The position numbers and the translations under genes were made by a program. From an uncultured Rothia sp. (GTDB lineage: Bacteria > Actinomycetota > Actinomycetes > Actinomycetales > Micrococcaceae), in contig NZ_CAKAPD010000001.1 of assembly GCF_916715725.1 (NCBI RefSeq), positions 445,607 to 509,606 of the forward strand: 64,000 nucleotides of DNA. The letters are read 5' to 3'. The notes under the pieces were generated by a model. The model worked only from the letters and a program-made list of their open reading frames with translations. It had not been told where the DNA came from and did no database searches. Below, piece after piece: positions 1 through 9,283 of the stretch (positions are counted from its first letter, which is position 1; each line of letters begins with the position of its first letter).

Positions 1-117
1 GACGGAGACGTTGTTGAGGGCGTGGACGGTTGCTTCACCCATGCCGTAGGTTTTGGAAAGGTTTCGTGCGGAGACGGCGACCTGTGCCGTCTGTGCGTGA
101 GGAGTTGTCGTAGTCAT
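1..117 (-). CDS. ABC transporter ATP-binding protein, N-terminal fragment
   Basis: Only the first 39 codons lie in the window; the gene continues past base 1. The start is an ATG at 117. The protein begins MTTTTPHAQTAQVAVS and continues into ARNLSKTYGMGEATVHALNNVSV. That is the usual first strand of an ABC ATPase (hxhxxLsKxYxxGexxVxALxxVsh), most like MacB/LolD-type exporter ATPases, in which a YG.GE.TVHAL segment precedes the Walker A motif. Walker A itself is off the window, so subfamily and substrate cannot be fixed. An AATAAT hexamer ends six bases before the ATG, with no Shine-Dalgarno sequence between them, which suggests a leaderless mRNA. The gene is divergent from nothing: metG lies on the same strand upstream of it, separated by a terminator. 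Confidence 0.8.
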   Translation of the reverse strand, partial: MTTTTPHAQTAQVAVSARNLSKTYGMGEATVHALNNVSV

Positions 118-123
118 AGTTCA

Positions 124-129
124 ATTATT
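124..129 (-). promoter_or_regulatory. -10 hexamer, probable leaderless promoter of the ABC ATPase gene
   Basis: AATAAT reads on the minus strand, then six bases (TGAACT), then the ATG at 117. A start point about seven bases after the hexamer would fall on the start codon. No ribosome binding site fits in the gap. The -35 element is weak. Confidence 0.5.
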
Positions 130-364
130 TCACGCAGCGTGGCGCTGACTACAGGGTTTTTCTCATCCTCCAGGTTGATTTTGGCGGGTGTTCACCGGGT
201 CTTGACCTGCGGATGCATGGTTTCCCGGTGCTTCCGCAGTATGAGCTGAGCGCGAGGTAGCCGGAACGGGGTACCGGCATCATCCTTAAGTATGAGTGGG
301 GGCTCACTCGGCGTTCTCACCCTGCGTCCTTACCCCGCACCCGTACCTCTAGATAGTGCATGCC

Positions 365-413
365 AAAAGCCCCCGGCTCCTCCCCCATTCAGGGTTAGGA
401 AGCCGGGAGCTTT
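365..413 (-). terminator. Rho-independent terminator after metG
   Basis: A strong GC hairpin lies about 30 bases after the metG stop: AGCTCCCGGCTTCC pairs with GGAGCCGGGGGCT, and CTTTT follows on the minus strand. The rest of the 118-444 gap shows no gene. Confidence 0.75.
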
Positions 414-444
414 CTCACGCTATCCGCTATTGCTGAAGCAGCCG

Positions 445-1989
445 TTATGCCTTGGGTGCTTCGTAGCGGGGGAACACCGGTGCGGGTGCGGGCAGTTCGG
501 TGCCGGGCACGAGCGCGGTGCCGAGGGCTGCGAACTGGCGTGCGTCACCTTCGGGTACGCCGAGCAGGGTCAGCAGCTTGGCGGTTGCGTCGGGCATGAC
601 GGGCTGCAGCAGCAGGGCGACCTGGCGTACAACCTCAAGGGTTACGTACAGCACGGTGTTCATGCGGTCGAGTTCGCCATTCTTACGCAGGGTCCAGGGT
701 TCCTGCTCTGCGAAGTAGGCGTTGGTGTCAGCGAGGACGGTCCAGATGCGCTCGAGTGCGCGGTGGAATGCCTGCTCGTCGAAGTCTGCACGGACGGGCT
801 CGTAGAGGGCTGCCGCCTGGTCGAGGATCTGGCGGTCGGCTTCGGTGAATTCGCCGTGGGTGGGGACGGCACCGCCGCAGTTCTTGGCGACCATGGACAG
901 GGAACGCTGGGCGAGGTTGCCAAGGTTGTTTGCCAGGTCGGAGTTAATGCGGTTGATGATGGACTCTTCGGAGTAGGAGCCGTCCTGGCCGAAGGACACT
1001 TCACGCATGAGGAAGAAGCGGACCGCGTCCAGGCCGAATGCGTCAACGAGGTTTGCGGGGTCAACGACGTTACCGACGGACTTGGACATCTTCTCGCCGT
1101 TGACGAGCAGGAAGCCGTGGCCGAAGACGCGCTTGGGCAGTTCGATTCCGGCGGACCACAGGAATGCGGGCCAGTAGATGGAGTGGAATCGGGTGATGTC
1201 CTTACCGATGAGGTGCAGGTCTGCGGGCCAGTACTTGGTGAACAGTTCGTTGTCGGTATCGGGGTAGCCGAGGCCGGTCAGGTAGTTGGTGAGGGCGTCG
1301 ACCCACACGTACATAACGTGCTTGTCGTTGCCGGGTACGGGTACGCCCCAGTCGAAGGTGGTGCGGGAGATGGACAGGTCGTTGAGGCCACCCTTGACGA
1401 AGGAGATCAGCTCGTTGCGGCGGGATTCGGGGTAGACGTAGCCTTCGTTAGCGTAGAGTTCGAGGAGCTTGTCGCCGTACTTGGAGAGGCGGAAGAAGTA
1501 GGATTCTTCTTCGGTCCATTCGACTTCGGTGCCGGTGGTGATGGCGTAGCGCTGGCCGTCGCGGACTTCGGTTTCGTCTTCTGCGTAGTAGGCTTCGTCG
1601 CGGACGGAGTACCAGCCGGCGTACTTGTCGAGGTAGATGTCGCCGTTTTCTTCCATACGCTTCCAGATGGCCTGGGATGCGACATAGTGGTCGGGGTCGG
1701 TGGTGCGGATGAAGCGGTCGTAGCTGATGTTCAGCGCGTCGTTCATTGCTTTGAAGCGTGCGGAGTTCTCGTCGGCGAGTTCCTTAGCGGTCTTACCGAG
1801 CTTCTCGGCGGTGGTCTGCATCTTCTGGCCGTGCTCGTCGGTGCCGGTCATGAAGCGCACGTCGAAGCCGTCGAGGCGCTTGAAGCGGGCTAGCACGTCG
1901 GCTGCGATGGTTTCGTAGGCGTGGCCGATGTGCGGGTTGCCATTGGGGTAGGAGATGGCGGTGGTGATGTAGAACGGAGTTGCAGTCAT
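445..1989 (-). CDS. metG: Methionyl-tRNA synthetase
   Basis: This class I aminoacyl-tRNA synthetase charges tRNA-Met with methionine in the cytoplasm. The 514 residues begin [26 protein letters not shown], which carries the HIGH signature at about residues 20-23. The KMSKS loop ([10 protein letters not shown]) lies near residue 300. The anticodon-binding helical domain follows, and the protein stops without the C-terminal tRNA-binding (EMAP-like) domain that some bacteria carry. That length fits the short actinobacterial form. The metal-knuckle cysteines of long MetG enzymes are absent. The start is ATG; a TAAACT hexamer ends seven bases upstream and there is no Shine-Dalgarno sequence, so translation is probably leaderless. 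The gene is monocistronic and followed by a hairpin terminator. Confidence 0.97.
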   Translation of the reverse strand: MTATPFYITTAISYPNGNPHIGHAYETIAADVLARFKRLDGFDVRFMTGTDEHGQKMQTTAEKLGKTAKELADENSARFKAMNDALNISYDRFIRTTDPDHYVASQAIWKRMEENGDIYLDKYAGWYSVRDEAYYAEDETEVRDGQRYAITTGTEVEWTEEESYFFRLSKYGDKLLELYANEGYVYPESRRNELISFVKGGLNDLSISRTTFDWGVPVPGNDKHVMYVWVDALTNYLTGLGYPDTDNELFTKYWPADLHLIGKDITRFHSIYWPAFLWSAGIELPKRVFGHGFLLVNGEKMSKSVGNVVDPANLVDAFGLDAVRFFLMREVSFGQDGSYSEESIINRINSDLANNLGNLAQRSLSMVAKNCGGAVPTHGEFTEADRQILDQAAALYEPVRADFDEQAFHRALERIWTVLADTNAYFAEQEPWTLRKNGELDRMNTVLYVTLEVVRQVALLLQPVMPDATAKLLTLLGVPEGDARQFAALGTALVPGTELPAPAPVFPRYEAPKA

Positions 1990-1996
1990 AACTTTC

Positions 1997-2002
1997 AGTT
2001 TA
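1997..2002 (-). promoter_or_regulatory. -10 hexamer, probable leaderless promoter of metG
   Basis: TAAACT is followed by GAAAGTT and the metG ATG. The seven-base gap leaves no room for a ribosome binding site. Confidence 0.5.
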
Positions 2003-2080
2003 CCGCAGTCTTAGGCTAGGCTCTCACCGGGGTTACACTCTGATACGCGGTGGCTTATTGCGTGTGGGTGGAGGCTGCCA

Positions 2081-2202
2081 CGCCGCATGTTTCCTCCGCG
2101 CCTACGCAGGGGCACCCGTCACCCGGACGCTCCGCCCCTCCTTGCTTCGCTGCGGAGAGCGTCCGTGTGACACCCTGAGGGCGCTTCCGGAAAACACGGC
2201 GC
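2081..2202. repeat. Palindromic intergenic repeat, copy 1 (inverted relative to 7860-7981)
   Basis: About 120 bases match, in reverse complement, the block at 7860-7981 with only a couple of mismatches and one single-base indel. Each copy is itself an imperfect hairpin: GTCACCCGGACGCTCCGC in one arm and GCGGAGAGCGTCCGTGTGAC in the other. No reading frame in it looks like a gene. Confidence 0.8.
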
Positions 2203-2280
2203 ACCAGCCCAAACATTCAGCCACCATGCAACACACTAAAAGGCGACGACCCTCCCCGTCCCACAGGCAAAACACCCAAC

Positions 2281-2381
2281 CACCACGCAACGCACTAAAC
2301 CGCGACAGCCCTCCCCCGCCCCAGTTCGCTAGGCACGGGGCGCACACGAAACCACCGCGCACCCCAACGAACCGGCGGGAT
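2281..2381. repeat. Direct repeat, copy 1 (partner at 7695-7797)
   Basis: About 100 bases, starting CACCACGCAAC and ending at ACCGGCGGGAT, recur in the same orientation at 7695-7797. A shorter, diverged version of its first 45 bases precedes each copy (about 2220-2262 and 7645-7680). No gene is seen in 1990-2582; the gap is made of repeats plus the tRNA terminator. Confidence 0.8.
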
Positions 2382-2408
2382 AACGCACCCCTGCCAAACC
2401 CGCAGAAA

Positions 2409-2496
2409 CCACCTGAGGAATCGGTGTCGTCCGTAGTGACATCAGGGTGTCCGAGCTCTGCGAGGACAGGTCCCCTGTAGGAACGAGGACGAACAC
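2409..2496. repeat. Intergenic repeat (inverted relative to 7532-7618)
   Basis: The segment containing GGTGTCGTCCGTAG, GACATCAGGGTG and CCCCTGTAGGA matches the reverse complement of 7532-7618 with scattered mismatches. With the other two repeats it forms a mosaic block beside tRNA-Lys. Confidence 0.7.
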
Positions 2497-2537
2497 CGAT
2501 TCCTCAACCCATAAAGACTGTATTTCAAGGGGAACGC

Positions 2538-2574
2538 AAAAATCCCGCCGATTCCGAAGAATCAGCGGGATTTT
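2538..2574 (-). terminator. Terminator of tRNA-Lys copy 1
   Basis: On the minus strand the hairpin TCCCGC-TGATTC-TTCG-GAATCG-GCGGGA is followed by TTTTTG, just after the tRNA. An identical hairpin follows the second tRNA-Lys. Confidence 0.85.
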
Positions 2575-2582
2575 CTATCAAG

Positions 2583-2655
2583 TGCGCCCCCTGGGACTCG
2601 AACCCAGAACCCATTGATTAAGAGTCAATTGCTCTGCCAATTGAGCTAGAGGCGC
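2583..2655 (-). tRNA. tRNA-Lys (anticodon CTT), copy 1
   Basis: The 73-base cloverleaf has acceptor arms GCGCCTC and GGGGCGC, discriminator A, D-arm AGCTCAATTGGCAGAGC, anticodon stem TTGAC/TCAA-type with loop centred on CTT (GACTCTTAATC), and T-loop GGTTCGAGTCC. The CCA end is not encoded. It decodes AAG. The gene is duplicated at 8093-8165 with the same sequence. Confidence 0.96.
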
Positions 2656-2693
2656 TTATTTGTTTTTCAGGGTTTCCCCTGCAACAAGTAAAT

Positions 2694-2699
2694 ACTATA
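2694..2699 (-). promoter_or_regulatory. -10 hexamer of tRNA-Lys copy 1
   Basis: TATAGT reads on the minus strand 38 bases before the mature tRNA. The surrounding CGTATAGTATT is conserved at copy 2, although the bases beyond it diverge. Confidence 0.5.
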
Positions 2700-2866
2700 C
2701 GGCATTCTTTGGGTGCCCGCAACTCGAGCAAGCATGAACTGCATCACATATTTGACAGGTGGTGTGCTTTGGCCGGAAAACGCAAGAATCCGGCGCCCCT
2801 CCCCTCCCCTATAGCGGGGTGTGGGTGGAACGCCGGATTCTTAGAAAGCTATTGCTGAGCTACCGC

Positions 2867-3904
<1,038 letters not shown>

Positions 3905-4036
3905 TCAGTAAGTTTGGTATGCGGCCCAGGCTGGGCTCAACATTGACTATTCTACTTGAAAGCTGTTTAGTTGCGGGCTGTCGAGAGTACTTCTCAGCAT
4001 CTGAAGTATCCGGAAGGTCTGTGAGCCCATAGGGGC

Positions 4037-4084
4037 GGGTATCGCATCGCCCGCCGGTTTCCCGGTTGATGCGGTGCGATACCC
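4037..4084 (-). terminator. Hairpin between ilvN and ilvC
   Basis: GGGTATCGCA pairs with TGCGATACCC across a 28-base GC-rich loop. There is no T tract on the minus strand, so it may be a processing site or partial terminator that lowers or separates ilvC expression, rather than a strong terminator. Confidence 0.4.
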
Positions 4085-4132
4085 GATACTATTCCCCGCT
4101 GGTGCGGGGTTGGCGTGGAACCCTGGTGGGTG

Positions 4133-4633
4133 TTAGATGCGCTCGCTCATGGCACGGGGGCCACGTGCCAGGCCGATGGTGCCTGCGCGAACGATTTCGC
4201 GAACGCCGTAGGGTTCCAGAACGTCCAGCAGTGCGTTGAGCTTCTCCTCGGAACCGGTTGCCTCGATGACAACGGATTCGGGGGAAACGTCGATCACGGA
4301 TGCACGGAACAGGTCTGCTGCCTGAACGATCTGCAGGCGTGCTACTGCGTCTGCCTTGACCTTGATCAGGATGTGGCCGCGGCGGGTGGAGGAGTCGGCG
4401 GGAAGCTCGACGACCTTCAGCACGTGAACGAGCTTGTTCAGCTGCTTGGTGATCTGCTCGATGGTGTGGGCGTCACCCTCGGTCACGACGGTGATGCGGG
4501 AGACACCGGGGTTTTCGGTGGGGCCCACAGCCAGGGAGAGGATGTTGAACAGTCGGCGGGAGAACAGACCGGAGACGCGGGTGAGAACGCCCGGCTTATC
4601 TTCTACCAGAACGGACAGAGTGTGCTGAGACAT
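4133..4633 (-). CDS. ilvN: Acetolactate synthase small (regulatory) subunit
   Basis: IlvN is the regulatory subunit that activates IlvB and confers feedback inhibition by valine. The 166 residues start [31 protein letters not shown], the classic ACT domain of this family, with a second ACT-like C-terminal domain. Its ATG overlaps the ilvB stop by one base (TAATG), so translation is probably coupled and the subunits are made in a fixed ratio. Confidence 0.97.
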   Translation of the reverse strand: MSQHTLSVLVEDKPGVLTRVSGLFSRRLFNILSLAVGPTENPGVSRITVVTEGDAHTIEQITKQLNKLVHVLKVVELPADSSTRRGHILIKVKADAVARLQIVQAADLFRASVIDVSPESVVIEATGSEEKLNALLDVLEPYGVREIVRAGTIGLARGPRAMSERI

Positions 4634-6435
4634 TAGTTCTCTCCCTCACGATCGAACTCGGGCGAAGTGTTCTTCGCGACCCAAATCTTGTCATTAGATA
4701 CGCCTGCCGGGACCATGGGCCAGACGAGGGCGTGGGGGCTGACGGTGAAGTCAATGACCACGGGGCGGTCGTTGATTTCGAGGGCAGCCTTGATGGTTGC
4801 GTCCACGTCTTCGTCGCGTTCGCAGCGGAAGGTTGCGCAGCCGTATGCTTCGCCGAGCTTGACGAAGTCGGGGATGCGTACGGTGCCGTGGCCGTCCTTC
4901 AGGTCGGTGTTGGAGTAGCGCTCGTTGTAGAACAGAGTCTGCCACTGGCGCACCATGCCGAGGGAGGAGTTGTTGATGATGGCAACCTTGACGGGGATGT
5001 TGTTCTGTGCGCAGGTGACCAGTTCCTGGTTGGTCATCTGGAAGCAGCCGTCACCGTCGATGATCCACACGGTGGAGTCGGGGTGTGCAACCTTTGCGCC
5101 CATGCCTGCGGGAACGCCGTAGCCCATGGTGCCGAGACCTGCGGAGCTGATGAAGTGGCGGGGGCTTTCCTGCTGGATGTAGTGTGCACCCCACATCTGG
5201 TGCTGGCCAACGCCGGTGACGTAGTATGCGTCGGGGCCGGTGAGGGCGCTGATGCGCTCGAGAACGTACTCGGGGGAACCGAGGCCGTCGTTGGGCTTCT
5301 CGTAGCCGAGCGGGTAATCCTTGCGGATGACGTTGAGCTCGTTCCACCATTCGGTGAGGTTCGGCAGCTGCTGTGCGAACTCGGTGGAGAGCAGGTCGGT
5401 CAGCTCGGGCAGTACGTACTTGAGGTCGCCGACGATCGGCACGTCTGCGAAGCGGATCTTCGAGATTTCTGCCGGGTCAACGTCGATGTGGATGACCTTA
5501 GCCTCGGGTGCGAAGGAGTCGAGCTTGCCGGTGACGCGGTCGTCGAAGCGTGCGCCGAGGGTGATGAGCAGGTCAGACTTCTGCATTGCGGCGACGGCGG
5601 GGACGGTGCCGTGCATGCCGGGCATGCCGAGGTTCTGGGGGTCGGAATCCGGGAACGCACCGATTGCGTTCAGGGTGGTGACGACGGGCGCGCCGATGAG
5701 CTTAGCCAGCTTGTGGAACTCTTCGGAGGCACCGGAGCGTACCAGGCCACCGCCGACGTAGAAGACGGGGCGCTTGGATTCGGTGATGAACTTTGCGGCT
5801 TCGTGAATCTGCTTGGAGTGGCCACGGGTAACGGGGGTGTAGCCGCGCAGCTCCAGGTCTTCGGGGATGCCGCGGTATTCCATCATGCCGACCTGTGCGT
5901 CCTTGGTGACGTCCACGAGCACGGGGCCGGGGCGGCCGGTGGATGCAATGTGGAATGCTGCAGCCAGTGCGCGGGGGATGTCCTGCGGGTCGGTGATCAT
6001 GAAGGAGTGCTTGGAGATGGGCATTGCCATGCCGACGATGTCGGCTTCCTGGAATGCGTCGGAGCCGAGCAGTGCGGTGGACACCTGGCCGGTGATTGCG
6101 ACGAGGGGGACGGAGTCCATGTTTGCGTCTGCGATTGCGGTCAGCAGGTTGGTTGCGCCGGGGCCGGAGGTTGCGATGCACACGCCGGTCTTGCCGCTGG
6201 ACACTGCGTAGCCCTGGGCTGCGTGGCCTGCGCCCTGCTCGTGGCGGACCAGGATGTGGCGGACCTTCTTGGAGTCGTACAGGGGGTCATAGGTCGGCAG
6301 AATAGCTCCACCAGGCAGGCCGAATACGTCAGTCACACCCAGATCTTCGAGGGTGCGGACGATTGCCTGAGAACCGGTCATGCGTTCTGCGGGAGCGTTT
6401 GCCGCGTCATCAGAAGTGGAAAATCCCATGGTCAT
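4633..6435 (-). CDS. ilvB: Acetolactate synthase large (catalytic) subunit
   Basis: IlvB is the ThDP- and FAD-dependent catalytic subunit that condenses two pyruvates, or pyruvate with 2-oxobutyrate. The 600 residues begin with an actinobacterial N-terminal extension, then [25 protein letters not shown], the PYR domain with the catalytic glutamate ([15 protein letters not shown]). The ThDP motif [12 protein letters not shown] and then [12 protein letters not shown] lie near residues 450-490. It is the first gene of ilvBNC and sits behind a 5' leader with an ILV-rich leader peptide and a terminator. The same acetolactate can be drawn off by the decarboxylase at 44.8 kb. Confidence 0.98.
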   Translation of the reverse strand: MTMGFSTSDDAANAPAERMTGSQAIVRTLEDLGVTDVFGLPGGAILPTYDPLYDSKKVRHILVRHEQGAGHAAQGYAVSSGKTGVCIATSGPGATNLLTAIADANMDSVPLVAITGQVSTALLGSDAFQEADIVGMAMPISKHSFMITDPQDIPRALAAAFHIASTGRPGPVLVDVTKDAQVGMMEYRGIPEDLELRGYTPVTRGHSKQIHEAAKFITESKRPVFYVGGGLVRSGASEEFHKLAKLIGAPVVTTLNAIGAFPDSDPQNLGMPGMHGTVPAVAAMQKSDLLITLGARFDDRVTGKLDSFAPEAKVIHIDVDPAEISKIRFADVPIVGDLKYVLPELTDLLSTEFAQQLPNLTEWWNELNVIRKDYPLGYEKPNDGLGSPEYVLERISALTGPDAYYVTGVGQHQMWGAHYIQQESPRHFISSAGLGTMGYGVPAGMGAKVAHPDSTVWIIDGDGCFQMTNQELVTCAQNNIPVKVAIINNSSLGMVRQWQTLFYNERYSNTDLKDGHGTVRIPDFVKLGEAYGCATFRCERDEDVDATIKAALEINDRPVVIDFTVSPHALVWPMVPAGVSNDKIWVAKNTSPEFDREGEN

Positions 6436-6533
6436 GGAAATGCCTCGTGTCTTAATGGTTCTTCGTTGTACTCAATGTTCTGCGTGGGGTTTGTGTGATT
6501 CTCACGCATCCTATGCCCGGGGGTACCAAGCTA

Positions 6534-6572
6534 TAAAAAATGCCCCTCGCTGTTGGTGGTAGCGGTAGGGGC
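6534..6572 (-). terminator. Attenuator terminator of ilvBNC
   Basis: On the minus strand GCCCCTACCGCT and AGCGAGGGGC form a hairpin followed by ATTTTTT, about 100 bases before the ilvB start and 35 bases after the leader-peptide stop. The TAGGGCG at the leader stop codon can pair with the 5' arm (CGCCCCTA, one bulge), offering an antiterminator. Confidence 0.8.
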
Positions 6573-6606
6573 GCTCAGTCGCAGTGAATAGACCCTGCCA
6601 CTCGCC

Positions 6607-6645
6607 CTAGGCGACGTCGACAAGGTTTAGAATTCGCTGGAACAT
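6607..6645 (-). CDS. ilv leader peptide MFQRILNLVDVA
   Basis: This 12-codon frame is too short for ordinary gene calling. Six of its last eight residues are branched-chain or Ala: I-L-N-L-V-D-V-A. A weak GGGTGAAG Shine-Dalgarno lies upstream. It stops at TAG immediately before a hairpin/T-tract terminator and upstream of ilvB. This is the layout of ribosome-mediated attenuation known for ilv operons in enterobacteria and Corynebacterium: scarcity of charged Ile, Leu or Val tRNA stalls the ribosome and lets transcription continue. The peptide itself is not expected to have a function after synthesis. Confidence 0.8.
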   Translation of the reverse strand: MFQRILNLVDVA

Positions 6646-6861
6646 TGCTGTCTTCACCCTTCTATGGTGCGCCCCGAGAGGGGGTGAGTCAAATCTCTAT
6701 CGGCCAACACACCCGTTTTTGTTCATAAAGGCGCAGGTCGAATACTTTCTTTCATGATGTGGACACCTTGTGCGCGTGCGTGCACTCTTGGGCGCTCATT
6801 TGAACAGGTGAGAAAAACTCGCATTTTTGGACGTCATGGCGCGTAATATGTGCGAATACTC

Positions 6862-6890
6862 GTGACCTTCGTTGGTTGCCCCGGTAGACT
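6862..6890 (+). promoter_or_regulatory. Probable leaderless promoter of the 6897 gene
   Basis: GTGACC (-35-like), a 17-base spacer and TAGACT (-10) are followed by GAAGCT and the ATG. The start point would be at or next to the start codon. Confidence 0.55.
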
Positions 6891-6896
6891 GAAGCT

Positions 6897-7436
6897 ATGA
6901 CCGAACCGATTATCACGGTCGCTGATGAGCTGACCGAAGCAAGTAAGTACGCAGAGGTTGTTGACCCCCGTAACTCTGTTGAGAGTAGCGAGTTTTTGAC
7001 GGGTGAGGAACTGATTCGGGTTCTGCACCCGGTTTTTGACGAGCAGATTATTAATTACGGTGCATACAATTTGGTGTATGCGACGGGCCGTGCGGTTTAC
7101 CGTAATCCTGATTTGGCGTTGCACCAGTATCCTGATCAGCAGCATTTTATTGTGGGTTATCAGGATGCGCCGGATGAGGTGATTATTGCTCCGGTGAATT
7201 TGCCTGCGTTGACGCCTGCGGGTACGGCTACGACGATTGATAATACGAATGCGCTGCATGCTTACCGTGTGGGTGATGATGCGGTGACGATTGAGTCGGT
7301 GAATGGCAGCTCGTTTTATTTGTCGTTTGAGGATAATGCTGAGGTTGCGACTCGTTTTGGCACTGGTCTGCTGGAGCAGGGTAAGGATGTTGAGGATTTC
7401 CGTGAGTTTGTGACGCGGATTTGGCCGGTCCTGTAG
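6897..7436 (+). CDS. Hypothetical protein, 179 residues
   Basis: I do not recognise the family. The protein is acidic and soluble, without a signal peptide, membrane segment or cysteine. Blocks such as FDEQIINYGAYNLVYATGRA and QHFIVGYQDAPDEVIIAPVN suggest a mixed alpha/beta fold. Its codon use is richer in T-ending codons than that of the strongly expressed neighbours, as for many single genes here. The ATG at 6897 sits six bases after a TAGACT hexamer with no ribosome binding site, so it is probably translated from a leaderless mRNA. It stands alone, divergent from ilvBNC, with the second repeat/tRNA-Lys block downstream. Confidence 0.75.
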   Translation: MTEPIITVADELTEASKYAEVVDPRNSVESSEFLTGEELIRVLHPVFDEQIINYGAYNLVYATGRAVYRNPDLALHQYPDQQHFIVGYQDAPDEVIIAPVNLPALTPAGTATTIDNTNALHAYRVGDDAVTIESVNGSSFYLSFEDNAEVATRFGTGLLEQGKDVEDFREFVTRIWPVL

Positions 7437-7531
7437 CCGTGTGACTTTTTGAGGTGAATGCCCGCTACTGTCTTGTGACGGTGGCGGGCTTTCGTATGCC
7501 TTGAGTCTGCCACATTGCTGGCTTGAGGTGC

Positions 7532-7618
7532 GGTGCACGTCCTCGCTCCTACAGGGGCACCCGCCCTCGCTTCGCTTCGGGCACCCTGATGTCGCTACGG
7601 ACGACACCGACACCTCGG
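7532..7618. repeat. Intergenic repeat (inverted relative to 2409-2496)
   Basis: The segment TCCTACAGGGGCACCCG to ACGGACGACACCGAC matches the reverse complement of 2409-2496 imperfectly. It also resembles the start of the palindromic repeat at 2081-2202, so both may belong to one family. Confidence 0.7.
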
Positions 7619-7694
7619 CGCGCACTACGCCAACCATCAAGCAGCAGGCTAAAAAGGCGACAGCCCTCCCCCGCCCCACACGTAGGACATTAGC

Positions 7695-7797
7695 CACCAC
7701 GCAACACACTAAAAGGCGACAGCCCTCCCCCGCCCCAGTTCGCTAGGCCCGGGGCGCACACACGGAACCACCGCGCACCCCAACGAACCGGCGGGAT
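7695..7797. repeat. Direct repeat, copy 2 (partner at 2281-2381)
   Basis: It is near-identical to 2281-2381 over about 100 bases, with a diverged partial copy just before it. No gene is seen between 7437 and 8092. Confidence 0.8.
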
Positions 7798-7859
7798 TCC
7801 AAGAGCCCCTGAACCACAGATGCGCAGAGGAGCCGGGGGGGGGGCACGTCGGTAGCGCG

Positions 7860-7981
7860 CCGTGTTTTCCGGATGCGCCCTCAGGGTGTCACACGGACGC
7901 TCTTCCGCAGCGAAGCAAGGAGGGGCGGAGCGTCCGGGTGACGGGTGCCCCTGCGTAGGCGCGGAGGAAACATGCGGCGCG
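7860..7981. repeat. Palindromic intergenic repeat, copy 2 (inverted relative to 2081-2202)
   Basis: It is the reverse complement of 2081-2202 with one indel and a few mismatches. It keeps the internal hairpin arms around a CGAAGCAAGGAGGGG loop region. Confidence 0.8.
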
Positions 7982-8047
7982 CACCATCAGAAGTGAAGCC
8001 GAACCCCGACTCCTCAAGCCTATAAACTGCATTTTCAGAGGGAACGC

Positions 8048-8084
8048 AAAAATCCCGCCGATTCCGAAGAATCAGCGGGATTTT
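8048..8084 (-). terminator. Terminator of tRNA-Lys copy 2
   Basis: The hairpin is the same as at 2538-2574: TCCCGC-TGATTC-TTCG-GAATCG-GCGGGA followed by TTTTTG on the minus strand. Confidence 0.85.
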
Positions 8085-8092
8085 CTTTCAAG

Positions 8093-8165
8093 TGCGCCCC
8101 CTGGGACTCGAACCCAGAACCCATTGATTAAGAGTCAATTGCTCTGCCAATTGAGCTAGAGGCGC
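8093..8165 (-). tRNA. tRNA-Lys (anticodon CTT), copy 2
   Basis: The sequence is identical to the tRNA at 2583-2655. The flanks are also alike, from the terminator to the AATACTATAC -10 region about 38 bases upstream. The two genes are 5.5 kb apart in the same orientation. Confidence 0.96.
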
Positions 8166-8203
8166 TTGTTTGTTTTTCAAGGTTTCCCTTGCAACAGAAA
8201 AAT

Positions 8204-8209
8204 ACTATA
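8204..8209 (-). promoter_or_regulatory. -10 hexamer of tRNA-Lys copy 2
   Basis: TATAGT on the minus strand is placed as at copy 1. The sequence upstream of it differs between the two copies. Confidence 0.5.
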
Positions 8210-8376
8210 CGCGAGTTTTTGTGGTGTGCGCAAGTTGATTTGGAGTGAACCTGGACACATTGTTTGGGTGGGGTGTGTGGGACACTAGACTGTGTGTATT
8301 GCATGGGGCGCGTCCGCCCTTGGTACTGTGTGGGGCGCACCTGCCCCCTCCCCTTTGTTGTTTTGAGGAGTTTTTG

Positions 8377-8853
8377 ATGAGTGTTCGTCTTGAGCCGGGT
8401 GTTCCGGCGCCTGCTTTTACCCTTGCTGATGCGTCGGGTGTGGAGCATAGTCTGAGTGATTATGCGGGCAGTAAGGTGATTTTGTATTTTTATCCGAAGG
8501 CGTCGACTCCGGGTTGCACTAAGGAGGCGTGCGATTTCCGCGATAATTTGGCGTCGTTGAAGTCGTTGGGTTATGTGGTGTTGGGTGTTTCTCCGGATTC
8601 GCCGGCGGCTATTGCGCGTTTTGTGGAGAAGGAGTCGTTGACGTTCCCGTTGCTGTCTGATGCTGATCATGCGGTGGCTGAGGCGTATGGTGCGTGGGGT
8701 GAGAAGAAGAATTACGGCAGGGTGTATGAGGGTCTGATCCGTTCGACGTTTGTGATTGATGAGCAGGGTGTTGTTGCTTTGGCTCAGTACAATGTGCGTG
8801 CGACGGGTCATGTGGCGAAGTTGCGTCGTGATTTGGGTATTGATCCGAAGTAG
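8377..8853 (+). CDS. bcp: Thioredoxin-dependent thiol peroxidase (Bcp/PrxQ peroxiredoxin)
   Basis: This cytoplasmic peroxiredoxin reduces hydrogen peroxide and organic peroxides with thiols. I chose the ATG at 8377 because TGAGGAG lies seven bases upstream and MSVRLEPGVPAPAFTLADASG is the normal N-terminus; the open frame extends further upstream without support. It has 158 residues. The active site is YFYPKASTPGCTKEACDFRDN, with the peroxidatic Cys in TPGC and a second Cys five residues later (CTKEAC), the PrxQ resolving position. GVSPDSPAAIARFVEK follows. It stands alone between tRNA-Lys and tRNA-Leu. Confidence 0.95.
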   Translation: MSVRLEPGVPAPAFTLADASGVEHSLSDYAGSKVILYFYPKASTPGCTKEACDFRDNLASLKSLGYVVLGVSPDSPAAIARFVEKESLTFPLLSDADHAVAEAYGAWGEKKNYGRVYEGLIRSTFVIDEQGVVALAQYNVRATGHVAKLRRDLGIDPK

Positions 8854-9052
8854 GGTCGTGCTTTCTGTGCGCGGGTAGCGCGAGGGGCAGCGGCACTGTG
8901 TAGCACCTCCGTGTGGGGTTGCTGTTCGGCGTTTTTGCGGGCTTTTTGCCCTATGGGCGCTTCTTTTAAGGCTTGGAGAACCTTGGTTCCTGGTGTACAC
9001 TAATTTTTTGTTGCCTCAGACGCATGCATCTTCGGATGTGGGGTGACGCTAC

Positions 9053-9134
9053 GCGCGAGTGGTGAAATTGGCAGACACGCAGGATTTAGGTTCCTGTGCC
9101 TTATGGCGTGGGGGTTCAAGTCCCCCCTCGCGCA
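9053..9134 (+). tRNA. tRNA-Leu (anticodon TAG)
   Basis: This 82-base class II tRNA has acceptor GCGCGAG paired with CTCGCGC, discriminator A and D-arm GGTGAAATTGGCAGACACG. Anticodon stem CAGGA/TCCTG carries loop TTTAGGT, giving TAG. A short variable arm (TGCCTTATGGCG) and T-arm GGGGGTTCAAGTCCCCC follow. No CCA is encoded. Confidence 0.96.
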
Positions 9135-9151
9135 CACACATTCACATTGGG

Positions 9152-9186
9152 CCCGCCGTCACGGTTTTCGTGGCGGCGGGTTCTCT
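9152..9186 (+). terminator. Hairpin after tRNA-Leu
   Basis: CCCGCCGTCA pairs with TGGCGGCGGG, followed by TTCTCTT. It is a plausible terminator of the tRNA transcript, with a weak T tract. Confidence 0.6.
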
Positions 9187-9283
9187 TGTATGCGCCTTGC
9201 CAGGGTGGGTGTGTCTCGCCCGGTTGGGTGTTGAACCGTTATCCTGAGAGATAAGCATCCGCGACGGAAGAGAGGACCCTCCC

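Noticed and set aside
292..1893. A 533-codon plus-strand frame opposite metG
   Set aside because: It is the antisense shadow of metG. Composition is Gly/Val/Cys-rich and resembles no family, while metG has all its motifs.
4732..6498. A 588-codon plus-strand frame opposite ilvB, and similar long frames opposite ilvC, sigA, sucB, odhA and aroA
   Set aside because: All lie fully antisense to well-supported genes. GC-rich third positions keep the opposite strand free of stop codons.
6834..7709. A 291-codon minus-strand frame opposite the hypothetical gene at 6897
   Set aside because: It runs into the repeat block and is Arg/Ile/Thr-rich without domain-like blocks. The plus-strand frame has a promoter and balanced composition.
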